From Chelativorans xinjiangensis (GTDB lineage Bacteria > Pseudomonadota > Alphaproteobacteria > Rhizobiales > Rhizobiaceae), in contig NZ_WQNH01000003.1 in the NCBI RefSeq assembly GCF_009812055.1, positions 1 to 64,000 on the forward strand: DNA of 64,000 nucleotides. The letters are read 5' to 3'. The stretch's first letter is position 1. The number at the start of each line of letters is the position of its first letter. Position numbers and translations under genes: made by a program. Of this stretch, positions 18,676 through 27,706 are shown piece after piece. The notes below the pieces were generated by a model. It had not been told where the DNA came from and made no database searches. It saw nothing but the letters and a program-made list of their open reading frames with translations.

Positions 18676-19257
18676 ATGGTGAAGCTGAATAAGATCTACA
18701 CCCGCAAGGGCGACGATGGCACGACGGGCCTCGCGGTGGGCGGGCGACGGCTGAAAAGCGATCTGCGCGTGGCCGCATACGGCACGGTGGACGAAGCCAG
18801 CGCCTGCATCGGCATGGCGCGCGTCCACACCGCGCAAACGCATCCCGAGATCGACGCCATGCTGATGCGCGTGCAGAACGACCTGTTCGATCTCGGCGCC
18901 GACCTTGCCACGCCGGAGACCGGCAAAAAGCCCGCCCATGAACCGCTGCGCATCGTCGCCGCGCAGGTGGAGCGCGTTGAGCGCGACATCGACGTGCTGA
19001 ATGCCAAGCTCTCGCCCCTCACCTCCTTCGTGCTGCCGGGCGGCACGCCGGCTTCCGCGGCACTGCACCTCGCCCGCACCGTAGCGCGGCGCGCCGAGAG
19101 GCTGATAGTGGAGTTGAGCCGCATGCCGGGCGAGACAGTGAGTGCGGAAGCGATCGGCTACATCAACCGCGTCTCCGACCTCCTCTTCGTCGCCGCCCGC
19201 GCCGTCAATGACAACGGCGCGCGCGACGTGCTATGGGTGCCCGGGCAATATCGCTGA
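18676..19257 (+). CDS. Corrinoid adenosyltransferase, PduO/MMAB type
   Basis: 193 residues. The ATP-binding N-terminus KIYTRKGDDGTTGLAVGGR is diagnostic, followed by GTVDEASACIG, LPGGTPASAALHLARTVARR and the C-terminal INRVSDLLFVAAR. It transfers the adenosyl group of ATP to cob(I)alamin to make coenzyme B12. The window also carries cobS and cobT for cobalt insertion, so the organism probably makes B12 aerobically. It starts 3 bp after the HIG1-type gene. It belongs to the PduO fold, not the CobA/BtuR fold. Confidence 0.93.
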   Translation: MVKLNKIYTRKGDDGTTGLAVGGRRLKSDLRVAAYGTVDEASACIGMARVHTAQTHPEIDAMLMRVQNDLFDLGADLATPETGKKPAHEPLRIVAAQVERVERDIDVLNAKLSPLTSFVLPGGTPASAALHLARTVARRAERLIVELSRMPGETVSAEAIGYINRVSDLLFVAARAVNDNGARDVLWVPGQYR

Positions 19258-19290
19258 AGAGAGCGGGCCGATCGGCCCGGGGCAAGGCCG

Positions 19291-20004
19291 ATGTTCATAC
19301 CGCTCCACGACGCCAACCGGCTGAGGCATATCGACCGCCAGTACGTCACCCTCGGCATCATCGCCCTCAACGTGCTCGTCTGGCTGACGACGACGGTCGG
19401 CGGTGCGGGTTTCGCGCAAGCGGCTGCCCTCGGCCTCGGCTACATCCCCTCCGTCGCCTACGATTTGGCGGTGCTGCCGCCGGAGCTCGAGCTGGTGCCG
19501 GCACCGCTGACCTACGTCACCTATGCCTTCCTGCACGGCGACATCATGCATCTGGGCGGCAACATGCTGTTCCTGTGGGTGTTCGGCGACAATGTCGAGG
19601 ATGCGCTGGGCCATTTCCGCTACCTCATCTTCTATCTCGCCTGCGCCATCGCGGGCGCGGCCTTTCACGGCGTGGTGACGCCAGAGTCCCAGGCGCCGCT
19701 TATCGGCGCCTCGGGCGCGGTGGCGGGCGTCATTGCCGCCTATCTGATACTGCACCCCAGGGTGAAGTTGTGGGTGCTCGCTTTTGCCCGTATCCCGCTG
19801 CGCGTGCCGGCCTTCCTGGCTCTGGCATTGTGGATCGGCACGCAGTTCTTCATGTTCGTGGTCGACCGCGAGAACCAGGTTTCCTGGGCGGCCCATATCG
19901 GCGGCATCCTGGCCGGCGCCGTCCTCGTCGTCGTCATGCGCCGGCGTGGCGTGCCGTTGCTCGACCGGCGTATCGTGCCGCCGGAGGCGGTGGAGCTCGA
20001 ATGA
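19291..20004 (+). CDS. Rhomboid-family intramembrane serine protease
   Basis: 237 residues with about six membrane helices. The catalytic serine lies in LIGASGAVAGVIAAYL and the catalytic histidine in VSWAAHIGGILAGA; an HGDIMHLGGNMLFLWVFGD segment precedes them, as in bacterial rhomboids. It cleaves helices inside the membrane; the substrate is unknown. It follows the adenosyltransferase gene by 33 bp and ends the apparent operon. Confidence 0.92.
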   Translation: MFIPLHDANRLRHIDRQYVTLGIIALNVLVWLTTTVGGAGFAQAAALGLGYIPSVAYDLAVLPPELELVPAPLTYVTYAFLHGDIMHLGGNMLFLWVFGDNVEDALGHFRYLIFYLACAIAGAAFHGVVTPESQAPLIGASGAVAGVIAAYLILHPRVKLWVLAFARIPLRVPAFLALALWIGTQFFMFVVDRENQVSWAAHIGGILAGAVLVVVMRRRGVPLLDRRIVPPEAVELE

Positions 20005-20277
20005 GTGAGTAGTGAGTAGAGTGGGCGACGGACCGATTTTTCCGCTGCGCCGCGATCTCTTTCTCACTACTGACCGCTCACTATTCCCTATTCGCTTTGT
20101 CCGTATTGACGTGCACGTCAGGCCTCACTACGGTTCGGCGGCTTCCGGCAAAGCCGCGCCTTCGGGGAACGACCGAGCTGTCCCGTTTTGCCCCGAACAT
20201 GGCGGAAATCAGCCATCGGACCGGACCTGGCGCTGCTATCCAGCGCCGGGTTGCGGAGTTGAGAAAGGTGAATGCGC
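20005..20277. promoter_or_regulatory. Upstream region of etfBA with an inverted gtgagtag repeat
   Basis: 273 bp without a gene. Its left part has gtgagtagtgagtag just after the rhomboid stop, and ctcactactgaccgctcac about 45 bp further on, which together could form a long imperfect stem (rhomboid terminator or a degenerate rhizobial repeat). The right part must contain the etfBA promoter; GAGAAAGG at 20261-20268 is the etfB ribosome site and decides start 20278 over ATG 20272. Confidence 0.45.
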
Positions 20278-21027
20278 ATGAAGGTCCTTGTTCCGGTGAA
20301 GCGGGTGATCGACGCGAATGTGAAGCCGCGCGTGAAAGCCGACGGCTCCGGTGTCGAGCTCGCCAACGTCAAGATGGCGATGAACCCGTTCGACGAGATC
20401 GCGGTGGAAGAGGCGATCCGCCTCAAGGAGACCGGCAAGGCGGAAGAGATCGTGGCCGTCTCCATCGGCCCGGCGCAGGCGCAGGAGACGCTGCGTACGG
20501 CGCTCGCCATGGGTGCGGACCGCGCTATCCTGGTGAAGACCGACCTAGCTGTTGAGCCGCTCGACGTGGCGAAGATCCTCAAGGGTGTGGCCGATGAGGA
20601 GAAGCCGGGCCTCATCATCCTCGGCAAGCAGGCGATCGACGACGATTCCAACCAGACGGGGCAGATGCTGGCAGCCCTTCTCGGCTGGGCCCAGGGCACC
20701 TTCGCCTCCAACGTGGCGATCGACGGCGAGAAGGCGACGGTGACGCGCGAGGTCGACGGCGGCCTGCAGGTGGTGGAACTCAAGCTGCCGGCCATCGTGA
20801 CGACGGACCTGAGGCTGAACCAGCCGCGCTACGCCTCGCTGCCCAACATCATGAAAGCCAAGAAGAAGCCGCTCGACGAGAAGAGCCCCGCGGATTACGG
20901 CGTCGAGGTGAAGACGCGCCTCAAGGTCCTGAAGACCGAGGAGCCGGCGGGCCGCAAGGCCGGCATCAAGGTCGGCTCGGTGGCCGAGCTGGTCGACAAG
21001 CTGAAGAACGAAGCCGGCGTGCTTTAG
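20278..21027 (+). CDS. etfB: Electron transfer flavoprotein, beta subunit
   Basis: 249 residues beginning [20 protein letters not shown]. The region [18 protein letters not shown] and the signature [23 protein letters not shown]...[17 protein letters not shown] are typical of EtfB. With EtfA it carries electrons from acyl-CoA and other flavin dehydrogenases to ETF-ubiquinone oxidoreductase, binding AMP in this subunit. etfA starts 16 bp downstream. A long acyl-CoA dehydrogenase that could feed it is encoded at 23961-26246. Confidence 0.96.
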   Translation: MKVLVPVKRVIDANVKPRVKADGSGVELANVKMAMNPFDEIAVEEAIRLKETGKAEEIVAVSIGPAQAQETLRTALAMGADRAILVKTDLAVEPLDVAKILKGVADEEKPGLIILGKQAIDDDSNQTGQMLAALLGWAQGTFASNVAIDGEKATVTREVDGGLQVVELKLPAIVTTDLRLNQPRYASLPNIMKAKKKPLDEKSPADYGVEVKTRLKVLKTEEPAGRKAGIKVGSVAELVDKLKNEAGVL

Positions 21028-21043
21028 GGAAGGAAACGACGAG

Positions 21044-21973
21044 ATGGCAATTCTCCTCATCGCGGAACACGACAACCAGTCGCTCTCCGACCAGACGGCC
21101 AAGGCGCTTGCGGCGGCGGCGAAGATCGGCTCCGATATCGACGTGCTGGTTGCGGGCCAAGGCGCCAGGGCGGCGGCCGAGGCCGCGGCCAAGCTCTCCG
21201 GCGTGCGCAAGGTGCTTCTGGCCGAGAGCGGCGCGTTGGCAGAGCGCCTGGCCGAGCCGCTGGCCGCTACCGTGCTTTCGCTGGCCGACGGCTACGACAC
21301 GCTGATTGCGCCAGCCACGACGACGGGCAAGAACGTGATGCCGCGCGTTGCAGCACTTCTCGACGTGATGCAGGTCTCCGAGGTCATCGAGGTGGTGGAC
21401 GAGAAGACCTTCAAGCGCCCCACCTATGCCGGCAACGCCATCCAGACGGTGGAAGCGACCGACGCCAAGCGCGTCGTCACCGTGCGCACCGCCTCCTTCC
21501 AGGCGGCGGGTGAAGGCGGCTCGGCTCCGGTCGAGACGGTGAATGCCGCCGAAGACCCCCGCCTTTCCGCTTTCATTGAGAACAAGATCGAGGAAAGCGA
21601 CCGGCCCGAGCTCACCTCCGCAAAAATCATCATATCCGGCGGTCGGGCGCTCGGCTCGGCGGAGAAGTTCGAGGAGGTGATCCTGCCCGTGGCCGACAAA
21701 CTGGGAGCCGCGGTCGGCGCCTCACGCGCTGCGGTCGATGCGGGATATGCGCCCAACGATTGGCAGGTGGGCCAGACGGGCAAGGTGGTGGCGCCCGATC
21801 TCTATATCGCCTGCGGCATCTCCGGCGCCATCCAGCATCTGGCTGGCATGAAGGATTCCAAGGTCATCGTCGCGATCAACAAGGACGAGGAGGCGCCCAT
21901 CTTCCAGGTCGCCGACTACGGGCTGGTGGCCGATCTCTTCGACGTCCTGCCGGAGCTCGAAAAGGCGCTTTGA
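21044..21973 (+). CDS. etfA: Electron transfer flavoprotein, alpha subunit
   Basis: 309 residues. The C-terminal FAD-binding domain is clear: [20 protein letters not shown], then [20 protein letters not shown] and [20 protein letters not shown]. It forms the FAD-holding half of ETF with EtfB, encoded 16 bp upstream. A strong hairpin at 22003-22036 follows the stop and probably ends the etfBA message. Confidence 0.96.
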   Translation: MAILLIAEHDNQSLSDQTAKALAAAAKIGSDIDVLVAGQGARAAAEAAAKLSGVRKVLLAESGALAERLAEPLAATVLSLADGYDTLIAPATTTGKNVMPRVAALLDVMQVSEVIEVVDEKTFKRPTYAGNAIQTVEATDAKRVVTVRTASFQAAGEGGSAPVETVNAAEDPRLSAFIENKIEESDRPELTSAKIIISGGRALGSAEKFEEVILPVADKLGAAVGASRAAVDAGYAPNDWQVGQTGKVVAPDLYIACGISGAIQHLAGMKDSKVIVAINKDEEAPIFQVADYGLVADLFDVLPELEKAL

Positions 21974-22002
21974 CATTCCTCAAGGCGCGTGCACAATTTG
22001 TG

Positions 22003-22036
22003 AAGGGCGGGGTAGACGCGGCTCTCCCGCCCTTTT
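22003..22036 (+). terminator. Rho-independent-like terminator after etfA
   Basis: Perfect nine-pair stem AAGGGCGGG / CCCGCCCTT with a 14-nt loop, followed by two more T residues (the T run is four long including the stem end). It lies 29 bp after the etfA stop. The T tract is short, so it may pause or stabilise as much as terminate. Confidence 0.65.
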
Positions 22037-22086
22037 GGAGTGTCGGGCGTCCGTTCGGGCGCTACACAAGGACGCTCTAAGTTTTT

Positions 22087-22139
22087 GAATCTACGCATCG
22101 TGCTTTCCGAAAAATCGATTCCGATTTTCGGGCCGATGC
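22087..22139. repeat. Dispersed repeat family B, copy 1
   Basis: About 53 bp containing catcgtgctttccgaaaa, an inner palindrome ccgaaaaatcg...cgattttcgg, and ending ggccgatgc. A second copy with only a few differences is at 41018-41069. It lies between the etfA terminator and hbdA. Confidence 0.82.
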
Positions 22140-22203
22140 TGTAGGTTGCACTGCAACAAGAACATGCGCGGGGCGACACGCACCCCGCGGCAGGATCGGT
22201 GAC

Positions 22204-23085
22204 ATGACGGGCAAGATCGAGACGGTGGGTATCGTCGGCGCCGGCCAGATGGGCAGCGGCATCGCCCATGTAAGCGCGTTGGCCGGCTATCGCGTGAAGC
22301 TTTACGACATTTCGCCGGAGCGCATCGAGGCGGGCATCGCCACCATCAGCGGCAACATGGCGCGCCAGGTCTCCTCCGACAAGCTCGAGGACAAGGAAAG
22401 GCAGAAGGCGCTCGGCCGCATCGCGCCGGCGAACGCGCTGGAGGATCTGGCGGACTGCGATCTCGTCATCGAGGCGGCGACGGAAGACGAGACGATCAAG
22501 CGCAAGATATTCGCCCAGCTCTGCCCGATCCTCAACCCGGAGGCGCTGGTCGCCACCAACACCTCTTCCATCTCCATCACGCGGCTGGCCTCGCAAACCG
22601 ACCGCGCCGAGCGCTTCATCGGCATCCATTTCATGAACCCGGTGCCGGTGATGAAGCTGGTGGAGCTGGTGCGCGGCATCGCCACCGAGGACCTGACCTT
22701 TGACACCGCCCGTGCCTTCGTCGAAAGCCTCGACAAGACCATCACCGTGGCGGAGGACTTCCCGGCCTTCATCGTCAACCGCATCCTGTTGCCGATGATC
22801 AACGAGGCCATCTACACGCTCTACGAGGGCGTAGGCTCCGTGGAAGCGATCGACACGGCCATGAAGCTCGGTGCCAACCACCCGATGGGCCCGCTGCAGC
22901 TTGCCGATTTCATCGGCCTCGACACGTGCCTCTCCATCATGCAGGTGCTCTACGAGGGGCTGGCTGATTCCAAATACCGCCCCTGCCCTTTGCTGGTGAA
23001 ATATGTCGAGGCGGGATGGCTCGGCCGCAAGTCGGGCCGCGGCTTCTACGACTACCGCGAGGACCCGCCCGTTCCGACGCGCTAG
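22204..23085 (+). CDS. hbdA: 3-hydroxybutyryl-CoA dehydrogenase
   Basis: 293 residues. NAD-binding Rossmann motif VGIVGAGQMGSGIAHVSALAGY at the N-terminus; ATNTSSISITRLA and GIHFMNPVPVMKLVELV carry the catalytic His and the Ser/Asn neighbours; the C-terminal domain ends with GRKSGRGFYDY. It oxidises 3-hydroxyacyl-CoA or makes 3-hydroxybutyryl-CoA. The order etfB-etfA-hbdA is standard in rhizobia. Its last 4 bp overlap the convergent GGDEF gene. Confidence 0.94.
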   Translation: MTGKIETVGIVGAGQMGSGIAHVSALAGYRVKLYDISPERIEAGIATISGNMARQVSSDKLEDKERQKALGRIAPANALEDLADCDLVIEAATEDETIKRKIFAQLCPILNPEALVATNTSSISITRLASQTDRAERFIGIHFMNPVPVMKLVELVRGIATEDLTFDTARAFVESLDKTITVAEDFPAFIVNRILLPMINEAIYTLYEGVGSVEAIDTAMKLGANHPMGPLQLADFIGLDTCLSIMQVLYEGLADSKYRPCPLLVKYVEAGWLGRKSGRGFYDYREDPPVPTR

Positions 23086-23873
23086 TGCAGCGCCGGGGCC
23101 GGCGGCTGGTCCAACCCGATGCGCGTCAGCATGATGCGGTTGCGGCCGGCGCTCTTAGCCTCGTAGAGGCGTTCGTCGGCGACGCGGAAGAGCTCGCTGA
23201 AGCCGACCCTGCGTACGAATGCGGCACATCCAACGCTGACCGAGAGCGGGCAGATATCGCCGCCAGGGCGAAAGGCCACGCGATTGACCCTCTGGCGGAT
23301 GCGCTCGGCAACACTTGCCGCCCCGCGCTCGGTCGCCCCCGGCAGGAAGACGCCGAACTCCTCCCCGCCGAGCCGGCCCACCAGATCGGTCTTGCGCACG
23401 GCGGAGCGGATCGCGTGGGCGATCGCCTTCAGAGCCATATCGCCTTCGTAGTGCCCGAAGCGGTCGTTGATCTTCTTGAAGTGGTCGGCGTCGATCACCA
23501 GGAGCGCCCCCACGACAGCCTCGTCATCGACGCCGTCGGCCAGCCACTTCTCGACGCGCGCGGAGAAGGAGCCGCGATTGAGGCACCGTGTCAGGAAATC
23601 CGTCGCCGCCGCGTCGGCCAGCTTGTAATTGACAATGGCCAGTTCACGCAGCTTGAGTGTCAGGTAGAAGAACAGCGGCGCAGCCAGCAGAATTGTGATT
23701 ACGACGGCGGAGAAGACGGCCCGCTTCCGCACTGCTTCGCCAAAGGGGAGGAACAAGGTGTAGTTGATGCTGACCGCGACGGCGATACAGCCTGCTGTAC
23801 CGAGAATCGTCCAATAGGTGAGCTTGATGCGGCCGCGCGCGGACATTCCCCGCAATGAGGCAAGCAAACGCAT
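23082..23873 (-). CDS. Diguanylate cyclase (GGDEF) with two membrane helices
   Basis: 263 residues. Two hydrophobic segments near residues 18-40 and 52-72 anchor it in the inner membrane, leaving no large periplasmic sensor. The GGDEF domain fills the rest: TDFLTRCLNRGSF, DADHFKKINDRFGH and the active-site loop RLGGEEFGVFLPG. GGEEF is a functional variant. An inhibitory I-site RxxD (RKTD) lies five residues before the loop. It should make cyclic di-GMP from GTP with product inhibition. No partner phosphodiesterase is in the window. Confidence 0.92.
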   Translation of the reverse strand: MRLLASLRGMSARGRIKLTYWTILGTAGCIAVAVSINYTLFLPFGEAVRKRAVFSAVVITILLAAPLFFYLTLKLRELAIVNYKLADAAATDFLTRCLNRGSFSARVEKWLADGVDDEAVVGALLVIDADHFKKINDRFGHYEGDMALKAIAHAIRSAVRKTDLVGRLGGEEFGVFLPGATERGAASVAERIRQRVNRVAFRPGGDICPLSVSVGCAAFVRRVGFSELFRVADERLYEAKSAGRNRIMLTRIGLDQPPAPALH

Positions 23874-23960
23874 TTGACCTGTCCCCCGACAATCCCCCCT
23901 TTTCTCAGGAAAGCATGAAGAATGGGTTTAACGGGGGCCTCGATGGCCGCTGGCGGAGGC

Positions 23961-26246
23961 CTATTGCGCCGGCTGCTTCTGGCGGCGAGGGCGGGCGCTG
24001 GTCCTCTTTGCCTTCCTGTGCTGATCGGCGATGGGGGAGATGTCCTCCATGGGGAAGGCGTCCACCGCGACCACCTTGTGCACTGCCTCCCTGACCTTCG
24101 CGAGGAGGGCGAGCTCGGTTGCGGTGATGATACCTTTTTCGTGAGCCGCCTGCGGGTCCGGCACCTTGCCGTCGCGCAGCTTCTTCTCGATGGGTGCAGC
24201 CTCCGTGACGAGATGGAAAGCCTCCTCGAGGTCCTTGATGGGGTGCTCGGCATGGCCGGCGCCGAGGTAGAGGTCCGGGGTCAGCCGGTCGCGCTGGACT
24301 GAGGGCTTCATGAGGATGTCAGCCACCTGCGAGATCAGCCGGTCGGAGGGAACGGGCTCCGGCACACCCATGGGGAAGGCGACAATGCGCACGGACCAGG
24401 CGGCCCAGCGCGCCGGCAGATTGTCCAGCACGCCCTTGAAGGCCGCGCCGACGCGGCTTTCGCCCTGACGCATCAGGTAGTCGACGATCGGCCGGTCCTC
24501 CTCCTGCCGGCCCTCGTCCTCGAACCGCTTGAGGACGGCGCCGAGCAGATAAAGCTCGGCCAGGATGTCGCCAAGCCGCGCCGAGATCAGCTCCTTGCGC
24601 TTCAGGGCGCCGCCCAGGGTCAAGAGCGCGACGTCGGTGAGGAGCGCGAAGGCGGCGGCATAGCGTGACAGCCTCTTCCAGTGGCGCGGCATGGCGGCGC
24701 CGTCGGGCGCCGGGCCGATCAGCCCGCCCGACCAGCCGCGCACGATGGCCCGCCACTTGGTCTTCGCGACATGCCCGAAATGCGTCCAAAAGGCGCGATC
24801 GAAGGCTTCGAGCCCTTCCGCCTTATCCTCGTTCGAAAGCGCCAGCATCTCCTTGAGCATGAAGGGGTGCGAGCGCACCGCGCCCTGGCCGAAGATCATC
24901 AGGCTGCGGGTGAGGATGTTCGCCCCCTCGACGGTGATGCCGATGGGCACCGAGCGGTAGCCGCTGGCGAGATAATTGCGCGGGCCGTCGATGATGCCCT
25001 TGCCGCCGTGAATGTCCATGGCGTGCTCCAGCGAGCGGCGCATGCGCTCCGTGGCGTGGTACTTCATGATCGCCGAGAGGACCGACGGCCTGTGCCCCTG
25101 GTCGAGCGCGGCGATCGTCAGCCGCCGCGCCGCGTCGATGAGATAGGCGTTGCCGGCGATCTCGGCGAGCGGCTCCTGCACGCCCTCGAACAGGCCGATG
25201 GGCACGTTGAACTGGCTGCGCACGCGCGCATAGGCGCCCGTGGCACGCGCACTCATGGCGGCGGACGCCGCCGATTGCGACGGCAGCGAGATGCTGCGCC
25301 CGGCGGCAAGGGCGGTCATCAGCATGGTCCAGCCCTGGCCGATCTGCTCTTCCCCGCCCAGGATATGGTCCAGCGGCACAAACACGTCCTTGCCGTAGAG
25401 CGGCCCGTTCTGGAAGAAGGTGAAGAGCGGGATGTGCCGCTCGCCATGGCTGACGCCTGGGGTATCGGTGGGCAAGAGCGCCACGGTGATGCCCAGCTCC
25501 TCGCCGCGACCCAGATGGTTTTCAGGGTCGCGCATCTTGAAGGCGAGCCCCATCACCGTGGCGATGGGGCCGAGCGTGATATAGCGCTTGTGGAAGTTGA
25601 GGCGCACGCCGAGCACCTTTTTCCCCTTCCAGGTGCCGTATTCGACCACGCCCGTATCGGCCATCGCCGCGGCGTCCGAGCCGGCGTCGGGCGAGGTGAG
25701 GCCAAAGCAGGGGATCTCGCGGCCGTCGGCGAGCCGCGGCAGCCAGTAGTTGCGCTGCGCATCCGTGCCGAAATGCATGAGAAGCTCGCCCGGCCCCAGC
25801 GAATTGGGCACCATCACGGTGACACCCGCCACCACACTGGCCGAAGAGACCATGCGCACCACCTCGGAATGCGCCGTGTTGGAGAAGCCGAGCCCGCCAT
25901 AGTCCTTCGGGATGATCATGCCGAAGAACTTCTTCTTGCGCATGAAATCCCAGACGGATTTGGCAAGGTCGCGGTCGCGCCAGTTCAGCGTCCAGTCGTC
26001 GACGAGCGCGCAAAGTTCGCGCACCTCCCCGTCCATGAAGGCTTGCTCTTCCTCCGACAGCCTTGCTCTTGGGGTGGCCAGAAGCGCGTTCCAGTCCGGA
26101 TTGCCGGAGAACAGTTCCCCGTCCCACCACACGGTGCCGGCATCGATCGCCTCGCGCTCCGTCTCGGAGATGGGCGGCATGATGCTCGCGGCCCACTTGA
26201 AGATTGGTGCGGTGACGTAATCGCGGCGAAATGTGCGGAGATCCAT
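23961..26246 (-). CDS. Long acyl-CoA dehydrogenase, FadE-like
   Basis: 761 residues from ATG 26246, chosen because GGAAGG lies 7 nt upstream; the frame is open to 26411 but the extra part has no support. The middle is an acyl-CoA dehydrogenase core (IIPKDYGGLGFSNTAHSEVV, CFGLTSPDAGSDAAAM, MDIHGGKGIIDGPRNYLA, GITVEGANILTRSL). The ~250-residue C-terminal extension with DLYLGAGHAEHPIKDLEEAFHLV is the DUF1974 region of the FadE type. It catalyses the first step of beta-oxidation and would pass electrons to EtfAB. It diverges from the beta-barrel gene across 278 bp. Confidence 0.9.
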   Translation of the reverse strand: MDLRTFRRDYVTAPIFKWAASIMPPISETEREAIDAGTVWWDGELFSGNPDWNALLATPRARLSEEEQAFMDGEVRELCALVDDWTLNWRDRDLAKSVWDFMRKKKFFGMIIPKDYGGLGFSNTAHSEVVRMVSSASVVAGVTVMVPNSLGPGELLMHFGTDAQRNYWLPRLADGREIPCFGLTSPDAGSDAAAMADTGVVEYGTWKGKKVLGVRLNFHKRYITLGPIATVMGLAFKMRDPENHLGRGEELGITVALLPTDTPGVSHGERHIPLFTFFQNGPLYGKDVFVPLDHILGGEEQIGQGWTMLMTALAAGRSISLPSQSAASAAMSARATGAYARVRSQFNVPIGLFEGVQEPLAEIAGNAYLIDAARRLTIAALDQGHRPSVLSAIMKYHATERMRRSLEHAMDIHGGKGIIDGPRNYLASGYRSVPIGITVEGANILTRSLMIFGQGAVRSHPFMLKEMLALSNEDKAEGLEAFDRAFWTHFGHVAKTKWRAIVRGWSGGLIGPAPDGAAMPRHWKRLSRYAAAFALLTDVALLTLGGALKRKELISARLGDILAELYLLGAVLKRFEDEGRQEEDRPIVDYLMRQGESRVGAAFKGVLDNLPARWAAWSVRIVAFPMGVPEPVPSDRLISQVADILMKPSVQRDRLTPDLYLGAGHAEHPIKDLEEAFHLVTEAAPIEKKLRDGKVPDPQAAHEKGIITATELALLAKVREAVHKVVAVDAFPMEDISPIADQHRKAKRTSARPRRQKQPAQ

Positions 26247-26524
26247 GGCGCTGCCTTCCGTCCGAGTGCCTCTTATCGCGGGCTCCAATGCAGAATGGCC
26301 AGCCCCGCGACCGTGTTCCGTCGGAGAAATTCGACGTGGAAGCCCTCCGATCGTCCCCGCAAGCCTGCCTCGACTATGGCAGATAAACAACACTCGCCAA
26401 CAATCACGCAAAATTTAAGTCCGAAACGAAGAGTTACTGATTGTGATAAATCTCGATTGCGATTAGTTGAGTGGCTGGGTGCAGGTTTGAGTGAGCTGAA
26501 CGCGTTCTTGCGGGCGGCGGGGCT

Positions 26525-27682
26525 ATGTTTCGATCTCTGATGCTCAGGCGGCTGAGCGCTACCGGATTGGTTGCGATATTTGCGCTGGCGGCGGGTCCGC
26601 CGGCGGCGGCCGAGGACGGCACGGCGATTGCCCTTTCCGACACCCTTGCAGCGCTTTCCAGACAGAGGGGCAAGAGCGTGGCGAGCGCCAACCGGCAGCT
26701 CGAATTGGTCCGCAACCGTCTTGAAAGCACGCGCGGCCCGCGCCTCTACGGCACAAACGTCAATGCAAGCTCGCTGGCGATGCGGTTCGCCGGCGGATCG
26801 AAGAAGAAGAGCGCCGCCTTCGAGACCAAGCACCTTCTCGCACCGGAAAAGGAGCGCCGCACGCGGCGCCGCGCGGCCTGGCTCGGCGGCAACGTGACGC
26901 TCGACAGCGCGCGCGCCGAAAACCCGCGCCTTGCAGCGCTTTACACCAACGGCCTCACGTTCGGCGCCGACGTGCGCCTTGGCCCGCGCCTTCTGGTGGG
27001 AAATGCCGTTGGCGCGGCCTTCGACAGGGTACCCTTCGGTGCCGACGGTTCTCTGGGAACCTACACCCTGTCCAACACGCTCTATGGCAGCCTGACGACG
27101 TCGAGGGGTACTTTTCTGGACGTCGCGCTCGGCGCTTCCCGCAGCGAATTCTCGGGCAACTACGGCGCCGCCAGGCACTCCGCATCAGGCCGCCGTGCGG
27201 CAAACCAGCTCTACGGTCAGGCGCGCTACAGCCATCGCTTCGAGCGCGACCGGGTCCGCGTCCGCTCCTACGGACAGGCAAAGCTCCTGCACACGCGCTA
27301 CGGCGACTATTTGGAGAAGGGCGACGGCGCCCATCACAGCCAGCCGCAATCGATCGCTTCGCTCGAACTTACGCTTGGCGTGCACGGAGAAACGACGGTA
27401 ACCGCCAATGTCGGGAAGCTGACGCCGCACGCCGTCCTGGAAGTGTCGCGGGCGGCGAGGAGGACGTCGCGCGCTATCGTCGCGTCACTGGATGACACGA
27501 CGGGCGACAGCCATGTGATAGCCTCGTCGAGCGGCCAATCGGGCAGGCTCACCGCCCGCACCGGGCTCAATTGGGCGATCAGCGAGGGCGCCACTCTCAA
27601 GGGCGAGTATTCTGTGTCCTCGGGAATGGCCGAATTCCTCCCGCAACAGAAAGTGACGGCCGGCTTCAAGCTGAAATTCTGA
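26525..27682 (+). CDS. Small autotransporter-domain outer-membrane protein
   Basis: 385 residues. Signal peptide ending near residue 30 (GPPAAAEDG), then about 100 residues with coiled-coil character, then a beta-barrel of about 270 residues. The barrel shows alternating strands (LTFGADVRLGPRLLVGNAVG, RTFLDVALGASRSEFSGNY, GLNWAISEGATLKGEYSVSS) and ends TAGFKLKF, a terminal Phe suited to the BAM complex. It resembles an autotransporter translocator with almost no passenger. Ligand and role are unknown. It is not related in detail to the autotransporter at 7101-11246 beyond the fold. Confidence 0.78.
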   Translation: MFRSLMLRRLSATGLVAIFALAAGPPAAAEDGTAIALSDTLAALSRQRGKSVASANRQLELVRNRLESTRGPRLYGTNVNASSLAMRFAGGSKKKSAAFETKHLLAPEKERRTRRRAAWLGGNVTLDSARAENPRLAALYTNGLTFGADVRLGPRLLVGNAVGAAFDRVPFGADGSLGTYTLSNTLYGSLTTSRGTFLDVALGASRSEFSGNYGAARHSASGRRAANQLYGQARYSHRFERDRVRVRSYGQAKLLHTRYGDYLEKGDGAHHSQPQSIASLELTLGVHGETTVTANVGKLTPHAVLEVSRAARRTSRAIVASLDDTTGDSHVIASSSGQSGRLTARTGLNWAISEGATLKGEYSVSSGMAEFLPQQKVTAGFKLKF

Positions 27683-27685
27683 TGC

Positions 27686-27701
27686 CGGGCGGGGCCGCCC
27701 G
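27686..27701. terminator. G+C-rich hairpin between convergent genes
   Basis: CGGGCGG-GG-CCGCCCG, a perfect seven-pair stem directly after the beta-barrel gene and 6 bp before the TlpA-like stop. It has no T run, so it is a hairpin end rather than a classical terminator. Confidence 0.4.
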
Positions 27702-27706
27702 TGGTG

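Noticed and set aside
24681-26540. 619-codon plus-strand frame
   Set aside because: Entirely antisense to the acyl-CoA dehydrogenase, basic and repetitive; shadow frame.
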